Shown: piece after piece, positions 32,965 through 45,209 of the stretch
How the letters are laid out: every line of letters begins with the position of its first letter
Numbering within the stretch: position 1 is the stretch's first letter
Origin: Acanthacorydalis orientalis
Lineage: Eukaryota > Arthropoda > Insecta > Megaloptera > Corydalidae
Direction of reading: 5' to 3'
Assembly (NCBI GenBank): GCA_034766995.1
Contig: CM068313.1
Coordinates: forward strand, 53,927,275-53,991,274
DNA: 64,000 nt
Translations under genes and position numbers: made by a program
The notes under the pieces: model-generated
Told to the model about the DNA's origin: nothing
Database searches by the model: none
What the model saw: the letters and a program-made list of their open reading frames with translations, nothing else

Positions 32965-33702
32965 TTAGGTTGGTGCAATAATAATTGCGGTTTTTATCAT
33001 TTTAAGTTTGGCGACGATTTTTCTAGTTACCGTTATCTTTTGTTATAGTCATATGATACATCATTGTAGACAATGAAATTATCACTATTTATGCTTATTG
33101 ATTTTTGTCATTCTTAGTATTGTTGAATATAATCTCTTAAATTAGTCATGGAAAAAACGCAAATTCGCGCGATTTCTTTGTATGAATTTAAATTGGGATG
33201 TAAAGCAACAGAAACCGCTCCAAATATCAAATTTGTTTTTGAGGAAGAGTCAATGAACGTACAGCTCAACATTGGTTTCGAAAATTTCGTGATGGAAACG
33301 AAAGTCTTGATGGTGAGAAGAGTCATGGACGCCCTTCAGCTATAGACAATTATGATATAAGAAGCATTATTGAAGCGTACTCACGTAAAACCATTCTAGA
33401 GGAGAGGATGAAGGAATCACATCGTCATATGTGATGAAAAGTGGATTCTCTAAAACAATCGAAAACGATCATCGCAGTGACTAGATTGAAACAGTTTTCT
33501 AAACCGAAGCTTCATGAAAAAAAGATTATGGTCAACTGTTTGTTTTCCGTCAAGTGACATCAATCACTACAGCCTTTTAAATCCTGGTGAAACAATAACA
33601 GCTGAAAAATATTGTAAGAAAATTGAAAAAAACATGAGAAGTTGAATCGTTTACCTCCTACATTTGTAAATCGAAGAGGACCGATTCTTCTTCATACAGG
33701 TT
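32965..33702 (+). pseudogene. marB-related mariner, N-terminal two-thirds
   Basis: Left end TTAGGTTGGTGCAATAATAA after TA. Start codon at 33148: MEKTQIRAISLYEFKLGCKA and ETAPNIKFVFEEES form the first helix-turn-helix. A one-base shift then leads into QHWFRKFRDGNESLDGE, SHGRPSAIDNYDIRSIIE. After a deletion come a KVDSL-like GDEKW remnant, HEKKIMVNCLFSVK (the WWD.KG block), and VNRRGPILLH, where the sequence ends just before the second catalytic Asp. No right terminal repeat is present. It has the best-kept N-terminus among TTAGGTTGG-type elements here and shows what the marB MITEs derive from. Confidence 0.8.
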
Positions 33703-33965
33703 GTATTTTTATTTCGATTGGCCTAATGTTTGAGATATGTCGATAGTTTTCATTTCTCGAGGAAAGAAAAAAATACCTCTTATTTTTTGAGAAATCTCGA
33801 GAATTTTCGTATAGAAATAATATTTACCGGGTTTAATTCTGTTTAAAAGGTTATATAATAATGAAATATCACTCTTTAACACAGAATTCATATATTTTAT
33901 TCATTATTTTCACACAAAATACAATATGTAGATTAAAAATGATTGAAAAACAAAATTGAATGCGT
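33703..33965. other. sequence with CTCGAGAA repeats beside hAT relic
   Basis: TTTCTCGAGGAAAG and GAGAAATCTCGAGAATT form an imperfect inverted pair (33751-33800). Similar words occur at 34500-34535 beyond the hAT fragment, so both may belong to one hAT element. Confidence 0.35.
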
Positions 33966-34217
33966 TTATTGTTCAAATTTGAAATAATTTTTCAAAAAGC
34001 GTAACGTATCCAAAGTAGTATTGGACAATCGATTTTTCTTCTTCATAACAAAATTGTTAGCAATAGAAAAAATACGTTCATTTTGTGTAAACGTAACTTT
34101 TATTGTAGACAAAACATCTCTAAATAGTTCCAAATTTGTTGTTCTTGTAATGAAATATATGAAATTGTTTTTTAATACTTTATGGATGAGAGAAGAATTA
34201 GGATTTTCACGTTTCAC
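33966..34217 (-). pseudogene. hAT transposase C-terminal dimerisation fragment
   Basis: An 83-codon minus-strand frame. Residues 40-82 read TFTQNERIFSIANNF, KKKNRLS, DTLRFLKNY, matching the hAT C-terminal dimerisation region (consensus-like S.ERxFS.AGN...KR.RL......LxFLK). The catalytic domain is not seen upstream in reading direction. A broken hAT element fragment. Whether 33703-34680 belongs to the same element is unclear. Confidence 0.65.
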
Positions 34218-35209
34218 ATTTTACTAGAAAAGCTAACAGGCACGGCTTTAAAATTATCTACGAATTTTTATTCTAATAAAGTTTCAGAAATAATGAAACA
34301 GTTTTCGATAAATATTATTTTTAAATGTTACATAAAAAGTATGTTGTTACTTAAGAAGTTATATATAACATTATATTTATAAATTTCCCATGTATTGCAA
34401 TACAAACAGTAAACTTGGACTGTAACAAATTGTTGATAGAAACAAGAATAATTTCTATATCGATTCCCAAGAAATAAATTTTTGGAGAAATGAGGAAAAC
34501 AATTTTTTTGTTTTTTCTCGAAAAAATCTCCAGAAGAGACACTATTTTAAAAAAGATATACATGTGTATGTAGTTCATAAGAAATACATTGTAATTATTT
34601 CATTAAAAATCAATTTTGCAATTTTAAATAAACCGTGCGATATTTGATGTTTATTTTTTCATTTGTTTTTCCCCCATGCAGATATTATGTGTAGGGGAGA
34701 GTGCAAAACAATATTAAATTCAAAAGGTATTCACAGGTTAAAAAAGATTGAGAAATACTGATGTAGAATACTTTCACATTTATACTAAAAAGTACTAAAT
34801 AATTAAATAATTCAAGCGATTCAGTCACCGACATTTGGCAGCAGGACTGAGAGGCGGTAACTGCTAATAGGTTATGACGCCTGTTAACTTTCTGTGAGAA
34901 AATAAAGGTTTTGTTTTCGAATTAAGTGCTGGTCTGAAAGCGATTGTACAGTCAGGTTGTATAGTATTTCCTATTTGTATTTGGCCCAATTTTTATTTAT
35001 TGCCGCGCTATTAAGCTCTATTTAATCAACCAAAAACAGTTTTATATAAGAGTATATTAAAAAAATCGATATTTGTATTTGTTTGGAGTAAATACTGACA
35101 TTATTATTCAATTCTTTGAATAAATATTTTATCATTTAGGCGTTGTTGAAGACATGTGTGCCCAAAACACCTTCTACAATTACGCTTAAATAACTTAATA
35201 ATTAGTTAA
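34218..35209. other. AT-rich sequence, no gene
   Basis: May include the remainder of a hAT element up to about 34540. The rest is unique AT-rich sequence. Confidence 0.35.
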
Positions 35210-35398
35210 CCTTTTATTTACCGAAATAGTTAAAATACAAAAAGGATATATGAAAATGCAAAGATTGTTTTTTTTTTAAAGAAATGTGAATTTTAAAACA
35301 TTTTTTATGCATAGAAGTCCCATAAGATGACTTTTGAATCATTGATTGTTCAATGTTAGTTTTTTTCAGATTTGAAATTACCGACAGTAGATAAAGGG
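35210..35398 (+). mobile_element. piggyBac-like MITE 1
   Basis: 189 bp with TTAA on both sides (35206-35209, 35399-35402). Inverted ends CCTTTTATTTACCGA and TCGGTAGATAAAGGG-like (right end reads CCGACAGTAGATAAAGGG). No coding capacity. The TTAA duplication is the piggyBac hallmark. Confidence 0.6.
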
Positions 35399-35402
35399 TT
35401 AA

Positions 35403-35660
35403 TAACAGTTAAGTGTTGAGGGTCATTCGCTTGAAATATCGTTTATATACATTCAAACAAAATCAAGTCAACTATTTTTTCTTTCAAGTCACCAACCTCG
35501 ACGGTTTCACTGTACTGAAAGACATCACTAATTTCATTAAATTCAACCTTCGAATAACAATACAATAGTCGAGGGATCGAGACAACTTCCATTAACTGGA
35601 CTTGGAGATAAACACTGTGACAACTGACACACATGACAATCATACCCGGTCTCCTTTATA
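35403..35660 (-). other. unidentified GC-richer block with 66-codon frame
   Basis: A minus-strand frame (35443-35643) with a moderately acidic stretch ending GDLKEKIVDLILFE and no known domain. It stops next to CCCGGTCTCC at 35645-35654, similar to the pogo terminal motif at 11614, but no partner end was found. Confidence 0.2.
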
Positions 35661-36904
35661 CTCGAGAAAATATATAATTGATGACAGTTGTCTGTTAGTA
35701 TAAAATTGAATTTCTATCTCTTGTGTATACAGTGCAGGCTTATAAAATTGTATTATTAGTGTACGTTTCTCAAAACAAAGATGAGTCAAGTATGACGCCT
35801 AGTTATTTATTTATAAACAGCAGGAATTGAATCTAGTTGCCAGATTAATAAGATTGTTTTTTTTTTATAAGAAAGTTGTAAGTTGTTTTCGATGTGTTCA
35901 GGTCTATAACTGTTCATTACCCTATGCAATGTTTATAATATTTTGTAAATAACAAAGTCATTAATGTGAGTGTGCAGTTTATATATATATATATATATAT
36001 ATAATATATGTGTGTGTGTGATTTAAACATAAATACTACATGATGATATTTTAGCATAGATTGATTCGAACAGTTTTAAAAAGCGACAATATTTTCACGT
36101 ACGTCAGAACCATGCAGTAAATACATATGTCATTAGACAGTGATGTGTGCTCAAGCGTTTTACGTTCGTCTTAAAAATAGTTTTATTTTTAATGTTCGAA
36201 ACACATGGTATGCTTTCGATGTCTACACAGTATTGAGCGTATGTACCGTTCGCGGATCCGTTCACGATCGTTCTTCTCGATCCGTCCAAATGAAAAAATA
36301 TTCGACTGGTGGAGCTCTAATCGCCGCCGCTCCCTCACAGTGCACATTTGACGAGGTGTTTAAGATCCCGTTGTAATTACGAGTCCTTGTTCGACAGTAT
36401 CCGCATGTGTTTGTTACGATTATTACTCATTATCTGTTTATGTTCGATCTAATTTTAAACGTCAATCTGAACGAAAAAAAAACAGTTATGGAACAGTGAC
36501 CTTGTCTATTTTGGATCTACGGGCTGTCTTATGTGCGCCACTTGTTCAAATATCATCAATTCATTGAATGTTTTGTTAAGAAAACACGCATTTTTCAACG
36601 CCGTAAATTCTCATCGGATTCATAAGATTACTAGATTAATAAATTATCGCAGTATTGAAATAGTTTCGTTTCAATTATCAGTTACAATTTTGAAAATTCG
36701 TAACGGAGATTCGCCATGTCTTATTGTCGTCGGATTAAAATTAATAGCAGCTGCAGTTGCTGAATAATTTTAAATAGAATCATTTACAATGGATACTTGT
36801 GTGAAGACAAATACGAGGTAATGCCAAATATTCTCGGCCTAACATGTTAGCGCATGCGCACGTATGGCGAACTGTGCAGTGTGGTAGATTCATGCTTTAA
36901 AGAT
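35661..36904. other. unique region with GC-richer block
   Basis: A TA array at 35979-36003. 36100-36380 and 36500-36780 are GC-richer (for example CGTTCGCGGATCCG, CGCCGCCGCTCCC) with unidentified 78-codon plus frames. Could be a promoter, exon or older repeat. Confidence 0.25.
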
Positions 36905-37945
36905 GGTTTACATTAGGATAATAAACGGTAAAGTATACTAGCTTAGTTTTTTTCTAGACCTCTACTGTGATGGAAGAAGAGGATAATAGCGTTTTTTTGT
37001 CGGACTGGCAATACGGCGCAATATTTTTGTCGGACACGGCAATATTCGGCGATAAAATATATTCATCTATCACGTGTGATTTTTGATCGACACGTGGTAA
37101 TCACCATACCGGTTATCGTCAAAATGACATTTATTTATTAAACAATCTTGCAAAAATTAAACCTATGGTAGTCACAAAACACAACCCCGTTATTTCGACA
37201 TGTAGCAGGCGGTAGATTTATCGGTCGCTGGATTGTTTCTGTAGGTCAAGTTTTGTTTCGTATTTCTTATCAAATTATCTTTCAATTTCACTGCAAAAAA
37301 AGTATGTGGTCATTGCATTGTGTAACATTATGAAATTGACATGTTTCGGAATCACGCATTTGAAAACGCAGCGTTACTGAGAGTTTTCGCAGAGGAAAAG
37401 TGTGGTAGACTCGTCAAAATGAAGCCACTCACGAAGTTTCAAATATGTGGTAAACAATAAAAATAAGGGGTTACGTACTGTGGACTATAAGCGGTAGAGT
37501 ACGGTGGTAGAGTGCGTACTATCCCGTTACTAGTATAATGTAAATACTTTGGGATAGTGAAAGTAGAGTACTAAAGATAGTAACAAGTAGAGTAGATAGA
37601 ACATATGGAATAGTATGCTCTACTATACTAGAGGTCTAGAGAAAAAGTAGGCTAGTATACTCTACCGCTTACTATCCTAATGTAAACCATCTATCCACTC
37701 TACTCGACTCGCTACTAGATTTAGTACTTTACTTTCACTATTCCAAAGTGTTTATATTATGCTAGTAACGGGATAGTTCGCACTCTACCATCGTACTCTA
37801 CCGCTTACTATCCTAAAGCCTGGTTTTTATTAGGATAATAAACATTAGAGTACAGTGGTAGAGTGCATACTATCCCGTTACTAGCATAATATAAACACTT
37901 TGGGATAGTGAAAGTATAGTACTAAAGCTAGTAGTGAGTATCAGG
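36905..37945. mobile_element. cluster of nested MITE-M fragments
   Basis: At least four pieces: 36905-36990 (GGTTTACATTAGGATAATAA end), 37480-37690 (ends CCTAATGTAAACCAT), 37690-37815 in the opposite orientation, and 37817-37945 (CCTGGTTTTTATTAGG end). About 490 bp of unrelated sequence (36990-37475), starting with a doubled TTTTTGTCGGAC..GGCAATA phrase, splits the first piece from the second. Confidence 0.65.
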
Positions 37946-38480
37946 AGCTTCTCTATTAGCATTAGTATTTCACCCACCAACTTGAAACTGTGTAGATTGC
38001 ATATTTTCTTGAATTTGTCAATCCAGCCTTTGCTGGCAACGAAAGATAATGACTTTTATTCATCTCCTTCTTTATTCTCTTCTTTCTCTGTATCATTTCC
38101 TATTTCAATTGATTAAAAATTGACAAGGCCTTATTTTGTATAATGCGTGTATCCATACCAATGTGCTTTTTATCATTGTCTTCTTACTACTGAATTAATA
38201 TCATTTCCATTTTCACCATAATAGTATTTCTTGCATATTTAACTATCTTGGGACTTGTTGGTATGGCTTCTTTCACTTCCATTTTAATAACGTCAGCATT
38301 TTTCTTAATCGTGCGAATTATATACTGTTTAAGATTATACAAACGAGCAACATTATTAATTTTTTCACCTTTTTCTTACTTCCGGATAATTTCTAATTTT
38401 TCTTCTAAACTTATCTCGGTTCTTGTCTTTTCATTAATCGTTTTATTTAATTTGCTCCTTAATGATGCTATTACTTATTA
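37946..38480 (-). pseudogene. Tigger/jerky-type transposase, N-terminal DNA-binding half
   Basis: Minus strand from 38425 down: ISLEEKLEIIRK, stop, EKGEKINNVARLYNLKQYII then RTIKKNADVIK is the CENP-B N-terminal helix-turn-helix. After PTSPKIVKYARNTIM come two stops, KKHIGMDTRIIQNKALSIFN, and, after a shift, SFVASKGWIDKFKKICNLHS with FKLVGE (38055-37985), the second (Tc5-type) helix-turn-helix. The catalytic domain would follow, but the sequence is cut at 37945 by MITE-M. Few lesions, so it is younger than most relics here. Related in type to, but not the same as, the pogo element at 11614. Confidence 0.8.
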
Positions 38481-39009
38481 ATCTGTCGCGTATACACACG
38501 ATTTATACCTCCATTTCACCTTCCACAAGTTTTTATTATTTATTTATTTATTTTCAGTATTTATTTTTACTACACCACATATGTGTATTAAACAATTTTA
38601 AATAAGATTACTGAAAAAAATAATTTTAGGAAAATCCTGAATTTGTATAATTACAATGTGTATACAATATGTGATACAACATGATAAATTTATCCATTGT
38701 GATGACATCTGGTGTCTAGATGATTGTTTAAAATTAAAAAATGTTTCAACCGTCTTAAAATGAATTTGCGTAAATGGATATTGCATAAATCGAGGGATTA
38801 TAATATATAAATAAATATATATATAAGGGAGCTTGACCCCTACTTGCTTTGTTCGTCAATCCCCCGGCTTATTGCGCTCGCCCACTTGCCAGTTATAAGC
38901 ATGAATACGAAACCGAATGAAATAATAACCATATTTGGGTATCATTGTACCCTCGTTCCAAATAAATAAGTCGATATCATGGAATTTTTATTTTTAGTGG
39001 GTAATTTTG

Positions 39010-39064
<55 letters not shown>

Positions 39065-39429
39065 TGTATATAAATATAACAGATTAATCTGTGCTATAAG
39101 TAATTTTCATCACTGTCTATTAAATATAATCTGTACTTGAAGTTCCTTTAGTTAATGTGTAACTCAGTCAAAAGAATAGATCTTCTACTATATTCTTTGA
39201 AAATTCCACATAAAATAATTATATAATTTGATTTCGAATTTCTCAAAACTCAGTAAGAGTAAATGGATATTTTAAAAAGTTTAAAGTGTACCAATTGTTA
39301 CATTTCAGATAATATTCATAAAATACAGACGTGACAAAAAACCTCCCAGGATTTAGAGGTTAACAAAAGAGATATGGTAAAAGCTATTCAAAAATGTCTT
39401 ACATAATTTAAAAGTGCATGGAATATAGT
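38481..39429. other. unique region with TA array
   Basis: A (TA)n array at 39016-39060 and a GC-richer patch at 38830-38920. No gene recognised. Confidence 0.35.
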
Positions 39430-40075
39430 TTGTTTTCCATTTATTTTGAATATGATACCATCCAGATAGTGGCCATCATTCGCGATAAACATATGTAGAC
39501 GAATTCGCATGTTAGCATCACTTGGCGGATCATTTCTTACGTTACCGAAGCAATTTCTTGGCATATAGCAACCTTCAGCTCATTAATGGTTGTTTGTAGA
39601 TGTTTGTAGACTTCAGCTTTCAGAACGTTCCAAAACAAAAATTTACAAGCGGCGAGATTGTGTGGACGTGGAGGCCACCTTACAATACCGTGTAACGATA
39701 TTAAGTGCCGTGGAAATAATTTTCTCAACACTTCCATTAATCTGCTAGACTTGTGAGCATTGGTCTCATCCTATTGAAACCACACATTCGAATTTTCAAG
39801 TTCGGTGAGTTTCGGTTCCAAAGAGTCTCGTAGCATCCCCACATACTGATGGAACTTTACTGTAACCGTTTGGTTTTGTTCCACAAAAAAATGAGCACCA
39901 TAAACACCGAAATCTGCAATAACGCACCAAACAGTGGCAAGCTGGCTGTATAGAGGCCATTCATGAACTGATTAGGGTTGTTTTCCGCCTAGTAACGAAA
40001 ATTTGACTTGTTTATATATCCAGACAAATGAAAGTGAGCTTTCCCACCACTGTTGACGTATTTAATATGATATTT
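39430..40075 (-). pseudogene. marK, IS630/Tc1-mariner transposase relic (DDE_3 type)
   Basis: Minus strand from about 40045: KAHFHLSGYINKSNFRY (the usual SDEAHFHL block, first Asp lost), ENNPNQF, then shifts, WFQ-stop-DETNAHKSS (second Asp kept), and the 67-codon frame 39537-39737 with LFPRHLISLHGIVRWPPRPHN-type sequence, ACKFLFWNVLKAEVY (third Asp replaced by Lys where ACDFFLW is expected) and INELKVAICQEIA. This is the family with RWPPRSPDL-type motifs, distinct from the mariners. Dead. Terminal repeats not identified. Confidence 0.8.
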
Positions 40076-40114
40076 TAAGATTTATTGTTGTTTTTGATAT
40101 CTTTAACGGGGCCC

Positions 40115-40181
40115 CGGGCAAACATCCAGTCCGATCTCCCCTTAATCCACTACAGGGGAGATCATTTCATTCAAACGCCCG
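40115..40181. other. 67-nt symmetric hairpin
   Basis: Perfect 10-bp stem GATCTCCCCT/AGGGGAGATC around an 11-nt loop, then two 13-nt unpaired sides, then a second perfect stem CGGGC/GCCCG. GGGGCCCC lies just outside. The block is GC-rich in an AT-rich setting. Could be a structured RNA, a transposon end or chance. No promoter signal is evident. Confidence 0.4.
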
Positions 40182-40624
40182 ACTAACAGTTGGTCCAAAC
40201 AAGTGCTAATCCAATGTTTTTTAGTGTTTTCAAAATGAAGTATAAATATGTTTCTTGTATTCTTCTGTTAAATGTATGCCATTAAACGATTTGAAAGATT
40301 TTCAGTGATATTTTCTTCTGTAAAAGTTATAATAACGTTTTAAAATAAAATTATTTCATTATTATTTAATTCGTATTATTAATTAATTCAGGACATGAAA
40401 CATTGACTCCTATTCTTACATTCAATAACTCATAATCTGCAACCATAACTAATTTATTATTAATGTTTAAGGTATTTTAATGAGTAAATAGCATAAATTA
40501 AATATAAAATGTTTTTTTCTCAAATGATATTATGATAGAATTCGTCACATATAGTTTATTATTCTTCTGAAATATGAAGAATACTTTTTCCTTGTAATAG
40601 TTATATCTTACAAGTGCGTTGATA
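40182..40624. other. unique AT-rich sequence
   Basis: Nothing recognised. Confidence 0.4.
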
Positions 40625-41173
40625 TTAAATTGGTAGAAAAATAATTGTGGTTTTTGACCTTCAAATTCATATACATTTTTTTAAGTGGTTTTAACTAGCC
40701 CAGAACTGTCTAACGCTTAACTTTTGTGCAAGCTTTCGAATTGTTGTGCATGATTCTGAGTCAACTAACGAATTTAGTTAGTCGTTATGAACTGAAGAAG
40801 GACGCCTACGACCTTCTTCATCTTCAAAGCTCTCGTCCTTAGCACGGGATTTTTGGAACCACCATTGCATTATACGTTCCTTGACAGTACACCAAAAGCA
40901 TCTTTTAGTTTTTCAAATAGTGTCTACTGCTTTATCAAAAATTTATATAAAAAAAATTTACTCTTTTTTGTTGCTTTTTCATCTTTAATTCAATATCACA
41001 ATCTGAAGCAAAATTAATAATAAAACCAAAGTCAATGTTATAAAAATACAAACTGAAAACTTCACCTTAAAATGATATTAACATAACAATACGAGGGAAT
41101 GATCCTTCCACTGAAAAAAATTAAAGTTAGCATTCAGAAAACAAAAACCGCAATTGTTTTATTACCAATCTAA
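40625..41173 (-). mobile_element. marB copy 3
   Basis: 549 bp with ends TTAAATTGGTAGAAAAATAA and TTTTATTACCAATCTAA. Same N-terminal-only architecture on the minus strand as copies 1 and 2, more degraded (a small deletion in the region that reads GTVKE in the intact copies). Confidence 0.75.
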
Positions 41174-42444
41174 TAGAACTGTCTTAGTTTACTTAGTCTC
41201 CAAAAAAGGTGTCTGATTATTTGGTGCTTAAGAGCGTATCGTTCCCGGTCTCTACAGATCGATATGGTTGTTATACACACTTTTCTTGAATTTGACCAGT
41301 TGCATTCAACTATATCTTTTTTCCTTGCTTGCACGGAGCGCTCACTTTTTAGCACCGTGTTGTGATAAAGACAAAAGGAAAAAACTAGCAAGGAATGTCA
41401 CCGTCCAATTGTTCATATCTCGTAAAATACAGTTAATTATTGGTAAAATCATAATTAAAAAAAATTCTATTGCACTACATAATACTTACAAATATCAAGC
41501 ACCACTTTCCTGTAACATTTACATTTATTAATTACCGTTAAAATTTAATTTATAAAAATAATGAACTATTATAGAAATTAAACTTATTATTAATTTTGTA
41601 CTGAATTTTGAAGAAATACAGCATTTTACACAATGAATATATCAATATATAAAATATAAATATTTGACATACAACAAAATATAAAAAAAGGGTTCAGTTT
41701 CTCTTAAGTATATAATTAATTTCAAATAAAACTGGAATTAAACCAGGATAAAAATAAAATAAGTAAATTTAATTAACACCATTAAAAAATCTGTTTACCT
41801 TCTACAAGAAGAATGAAATGATACTTATTTATCTAAAGAAATCATGACTGCCGAAACTAATCTTAACAAAAAAGGACATAATGATACACTGAACCAATTA
41901 CATGCCGATATTGATTTAATAAGGGAATGTAATTGTTTCCGTTAATCAGTTAGTTACTTGGAGTTAAGGAGCGCTTCACTCCCTGTTTCATTTCTTTGCA
42001 TTCACCCTTAAAGATCACACCTCCGAAAAATTACGTAAAGGGAACACAGGCTATGCTACGCCCCATCGTCTTTGAATGCGTGTTCTAACGACTTTATTGA
42101 ATATTTTACTGCAAAAAAATTACTGAATAAAGCTGAAGACTTGTATTTTGTGGGCAACTGAGTTTCATCACAATTTTTTGAAATTAACAATGTTTAAAAT
42201 ATTGTTGAAAAAAAATGACTGAAAATTACATTCTTTACTTAATATCGAATAATTTTTGCAATTTTCAATATTTTGAAGTGAAAATTTAGATGCTCTCTAG
42301 AAACTGTAAATTCAAGATAAATTAACTGCTATAATGTGCATTCCAAAGAAGGTATTTCCTCAGAGAATTGAAAATGACGATTTTGTGAAAAATTGAAGAT
42401 TGGAATTTGCATGTTTTTAATATGTTATATCAAGTAAATGCATA
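41174..42444. other. unique sequence, no gene
   Basis: GC-richer patches at 41220-41400 and 41950-42080 without recognisable coding. AT-rich elsewhere. Confidence 0.3.
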
Positions 42445-43376
42445 CAAGGTCAGACAATTAAGTAATGCGACCGATTTTTTTTCTCGGCCTGTGGTAACAC
42501 TGCGAAACTGTAACTCCGCCACCGTAATAGCAGATCCCTACTCTCTCGATTGAGACCTTGACCACCCTCGTACGATCATTTCTTCGCCAGCTGTTTAGTG
42601 TTTTGTAACAACGCGCGAGTAGTGCATGTCACGAAAATGGAACAGAGAAATTCGAATGAACATCGCTCAAGATTGTCTCGAGCAGGTTGAAAGTGATCCT
42701 ACTCTTCTCGATCGAGTTATTACTGGTGATGAAAGTTGGTTCTTTCAATATGACCCCGAAACTAAACGACAAAGCCATCAGTGGCTGTCCCCTGGAGCAC
42801 CAAGGCCAAAGAAGGCGAGAATGAGCAAGTCCAAAGTGAAAACCATGTTGATTTGCTTCTTCGACAGCAAAGGGATGGTTCACAAAGAGTTCGTACCACC
42901 TGGACAAACCGTAAATCAAGTATTCTACCGCAATGTGCTCGAAAAATTACGAAAAAGGGTGCTCAGAGTGCGTCCAGAGATCGCGAAGACTTGGGTTCTG
43001 CATCACGACAATGCTCCCTGTCACAGTGCGTTCAGTGTCTCTCAGTTTTTGGAATCTAAAGGCATCGCAACGTTACCACAACCACCCTCTTCACCGGACA
43101 TGTCACCCTGAGACTTTTTCCTATTCCCCCATATGAAAAAATTCGTCAAAGGTCGACATTTTGACTCCGTTGAAGATATCCAAGAATCTGTGACGAGGGT
43201 ACTCGGAGAGGTCCCACAAGAAGTGTTCCAGAATTGTTACGAAAACTGGAAAACTCGCTGGAATAAGTGTATAGATGCGGGAGGGATTACTTTGAAGGGG
43301 ATCGCAGCGATGTACCTTAATTTTTAAATATACTCGATTTTTGAATTTTGTCGCATTACTTAATTGTCTGACCTCG
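42445..43376 (+). mobile_element. marA copy 1
   Basis: 932 bp between TA dinucleotides (42443-42444, 43377-43378). Inverted ends CAAGGTCAGACAATTAAGTA and TACTTAATTGTCTGACCTCG. It is an internally deleted mariner with a long transposase frame (separate entry). Nearly identical to the copies at 45951 and 56917, so it moved recently. Confidence 0.9.
42626..43327 (+). pseudogene. marA copy 1 transposase, N-terminus deleted, one stop
   Basis: Frame 42626-43111 (161 codons) begins at a fused junction: the ancestral start (ATGGAACAGAGAAATT at 42640) is joined out of frame to CGAATGAACATCGC, removing both helix-turn-helix motifs. What remains: MNIAQDCLEQVESDPTLLDR, VITGDESWFFQYDPETK (first Asp), MLICFFDSKG, VFYRNVLEKLRKR, WVLHHDNAPCHSA (second Asp), SSPDMSP, then TGA at 43109-43111 exactly where Cys precedes the third catalytic Asp, then [15 protein letters not shown]. 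Spacing is DD34D. A one-base loss near 43282 alters the C-terminus. It cannot bind its ends or make a whole catalytic core. Confidence 0.9.
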
Positions 43377-45165
43377 TATGTACTTCGAACGGCTGTCAGA
43401 CACACACTGACGCTTGGTCGATCGCAACTGCTGCTCGAACACAAACAGGTACCTTAATGTAACAGGAGATAGAGACACAAGTTCGATTTTCTAAATTTTA
43501 GTGTGATTCATTGGACCGCAAATTTTGCGTGGAGTGTCCGTTTCCCCGAATGCGCTTTAAAGGGTTAAGTGAACATGACTTTTAATCTATTCAGTATAAG
43601 TGTGACTGGACAGTGCATGATTGTCATTACTTGATTTATCAGCAGAAAATGATAATTACATTATAGAAACTTAAATATTTTGTTATATATAATTAGTCTT
43701 CAATAATCATATTTTCAATAAATTAGACAAAAATATGTAACTTGTTTATCACCTGTGAACATATATATATATATAATGTGAGTTGAATATTTAAATAATA
43801 AATGAGCTGTTGTTTTTGAAAGTGATATAAGTCGTTTTAATCATACATTGAGAAATTGAGGGGTTTACGTTTGAATCAACATAAAAATGTCGGCAAACGT
43901 TAATCAATTCGGGTTTAGAACTATAAACTTGTTAAATTTTATTATTCATTAATAATTAATAAAAATGTTAAAGAAAATGAACGATTTTTTAGCTATAAAT
44001 CGACTTACACCACTTTCAATAATAACAAATTATTAAAAATATAAATAAAAGCAATTTTAAATTTGTATTTTAAATTATGTTGGCTTTTCTGAAATGTATT
44101 TTTGAAGAAAATATAATAATTAAAATGAAGACATGTAAGTAAACGAATAATTGAGTTTATTAAGAAATAATTTCAGTTATATTATAATGAATTTTTAAAT
44201 AATGAGACAAGTATGAAAAGTAAATTACTTCGTTAAGATAACTAATAATAACAACCTTATTCATATTTCAATCTTATTTCTACTTTACACTTAGCAGAGT
44301 GAAGTACAGTATAATAGTATAGTGAATCAAAAAGATTAGTATTTAGTATTACTATATAGTAAATTAGTATATTAGAATAGTGAATCAAAAATTCCTCTTC
44401 TTTAATATTTATGGGTCTTATTTCTGTAAATATAATAAAAAAAAAACTAAAATATTCCAACGAAAAATTTATTACTGTTACTTACCAACATCACTATCAG
44501 GCCAAATCGAGATGTTATAGTCTCTTTTATAGGTATCAGAACTCATTGTAATAAGTTATGAAATATGATTTTCCTAAAACCAATTGATTCTCTGCTTTGA
44601 TAACCATGATATCAAATAATACTCACGCTGCAATCCATTAATTTAAGAAACACAAACCAATCACTTGAAGCTTGCGAAAGACTAAACGAAATGAGTAAAA
44701 TGACGTCTCATCACTTCATCTGAGCAATAACACCGTTATATTGTTTATGACGTTGTGTTTTTAAGTCATTAGCTATTATCCACTGTAAAGACTTTAAGGG
44801 CAGTGCACATTGAAGTCGTAATAATTAATGCGATTAGAAAGTTTTTTCAATTATCATTATTATGAATAAACTTATTCCACTTCCAGCAAAAACATTCCTG
44901 CGATAACATTTTGCAGTTCAACTTTTTTGATTAATTTATGAGGATATTGTACACCACTGACTGTGTGATTATAAATATAAAAAGAGGACATTTATATCTG
45001 ACTGAAACTACCATTAACTCATTTTCTCCAAAAATGGACTAATACCACTTTCAAAAAAAGAACGGCTCAAATAATCGAGTTATGGTAAAAAAAGTCTGAT
45101 TTTGTACTATATTAATCACCTTTTCCTATATACTCAGTTACATAAGTTTAACATGTATCTATCTA

Positions 45166-45167
<2 letters not shown>
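43377..45167. other. unique AT-rich sequence, no gene
   Basis: A short GC-richer patch (43385-43450), a TTAA-flanked AAAGGG motif near 43558 (possible single piggyBac-like end) and a short TA tract at 43760-43775. No gene recognised. Confidence 0.35.

Positions 45168-45206
<39 letters not shown>
45168..45206. repeat. (TA)n microsatellite
   Basis: About 19 TA units after a (TATC)n-like start. Confidence 0.95.

Positions 45207-45209
<3 letters not shown>

Noticed and set aside
35645..35654. CCGGTCTCC as the end of a second pogo element
   Set aside because: No partner end or transposase-like sequence at a plausible distance.
42629..42919. Minus-strand 96-codon frame across marA copy 1 (and its equivalents 57368-57619, 46158-46388)
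   Set aside because: Antisense shadow of the transposase, recurring identically in each copy.
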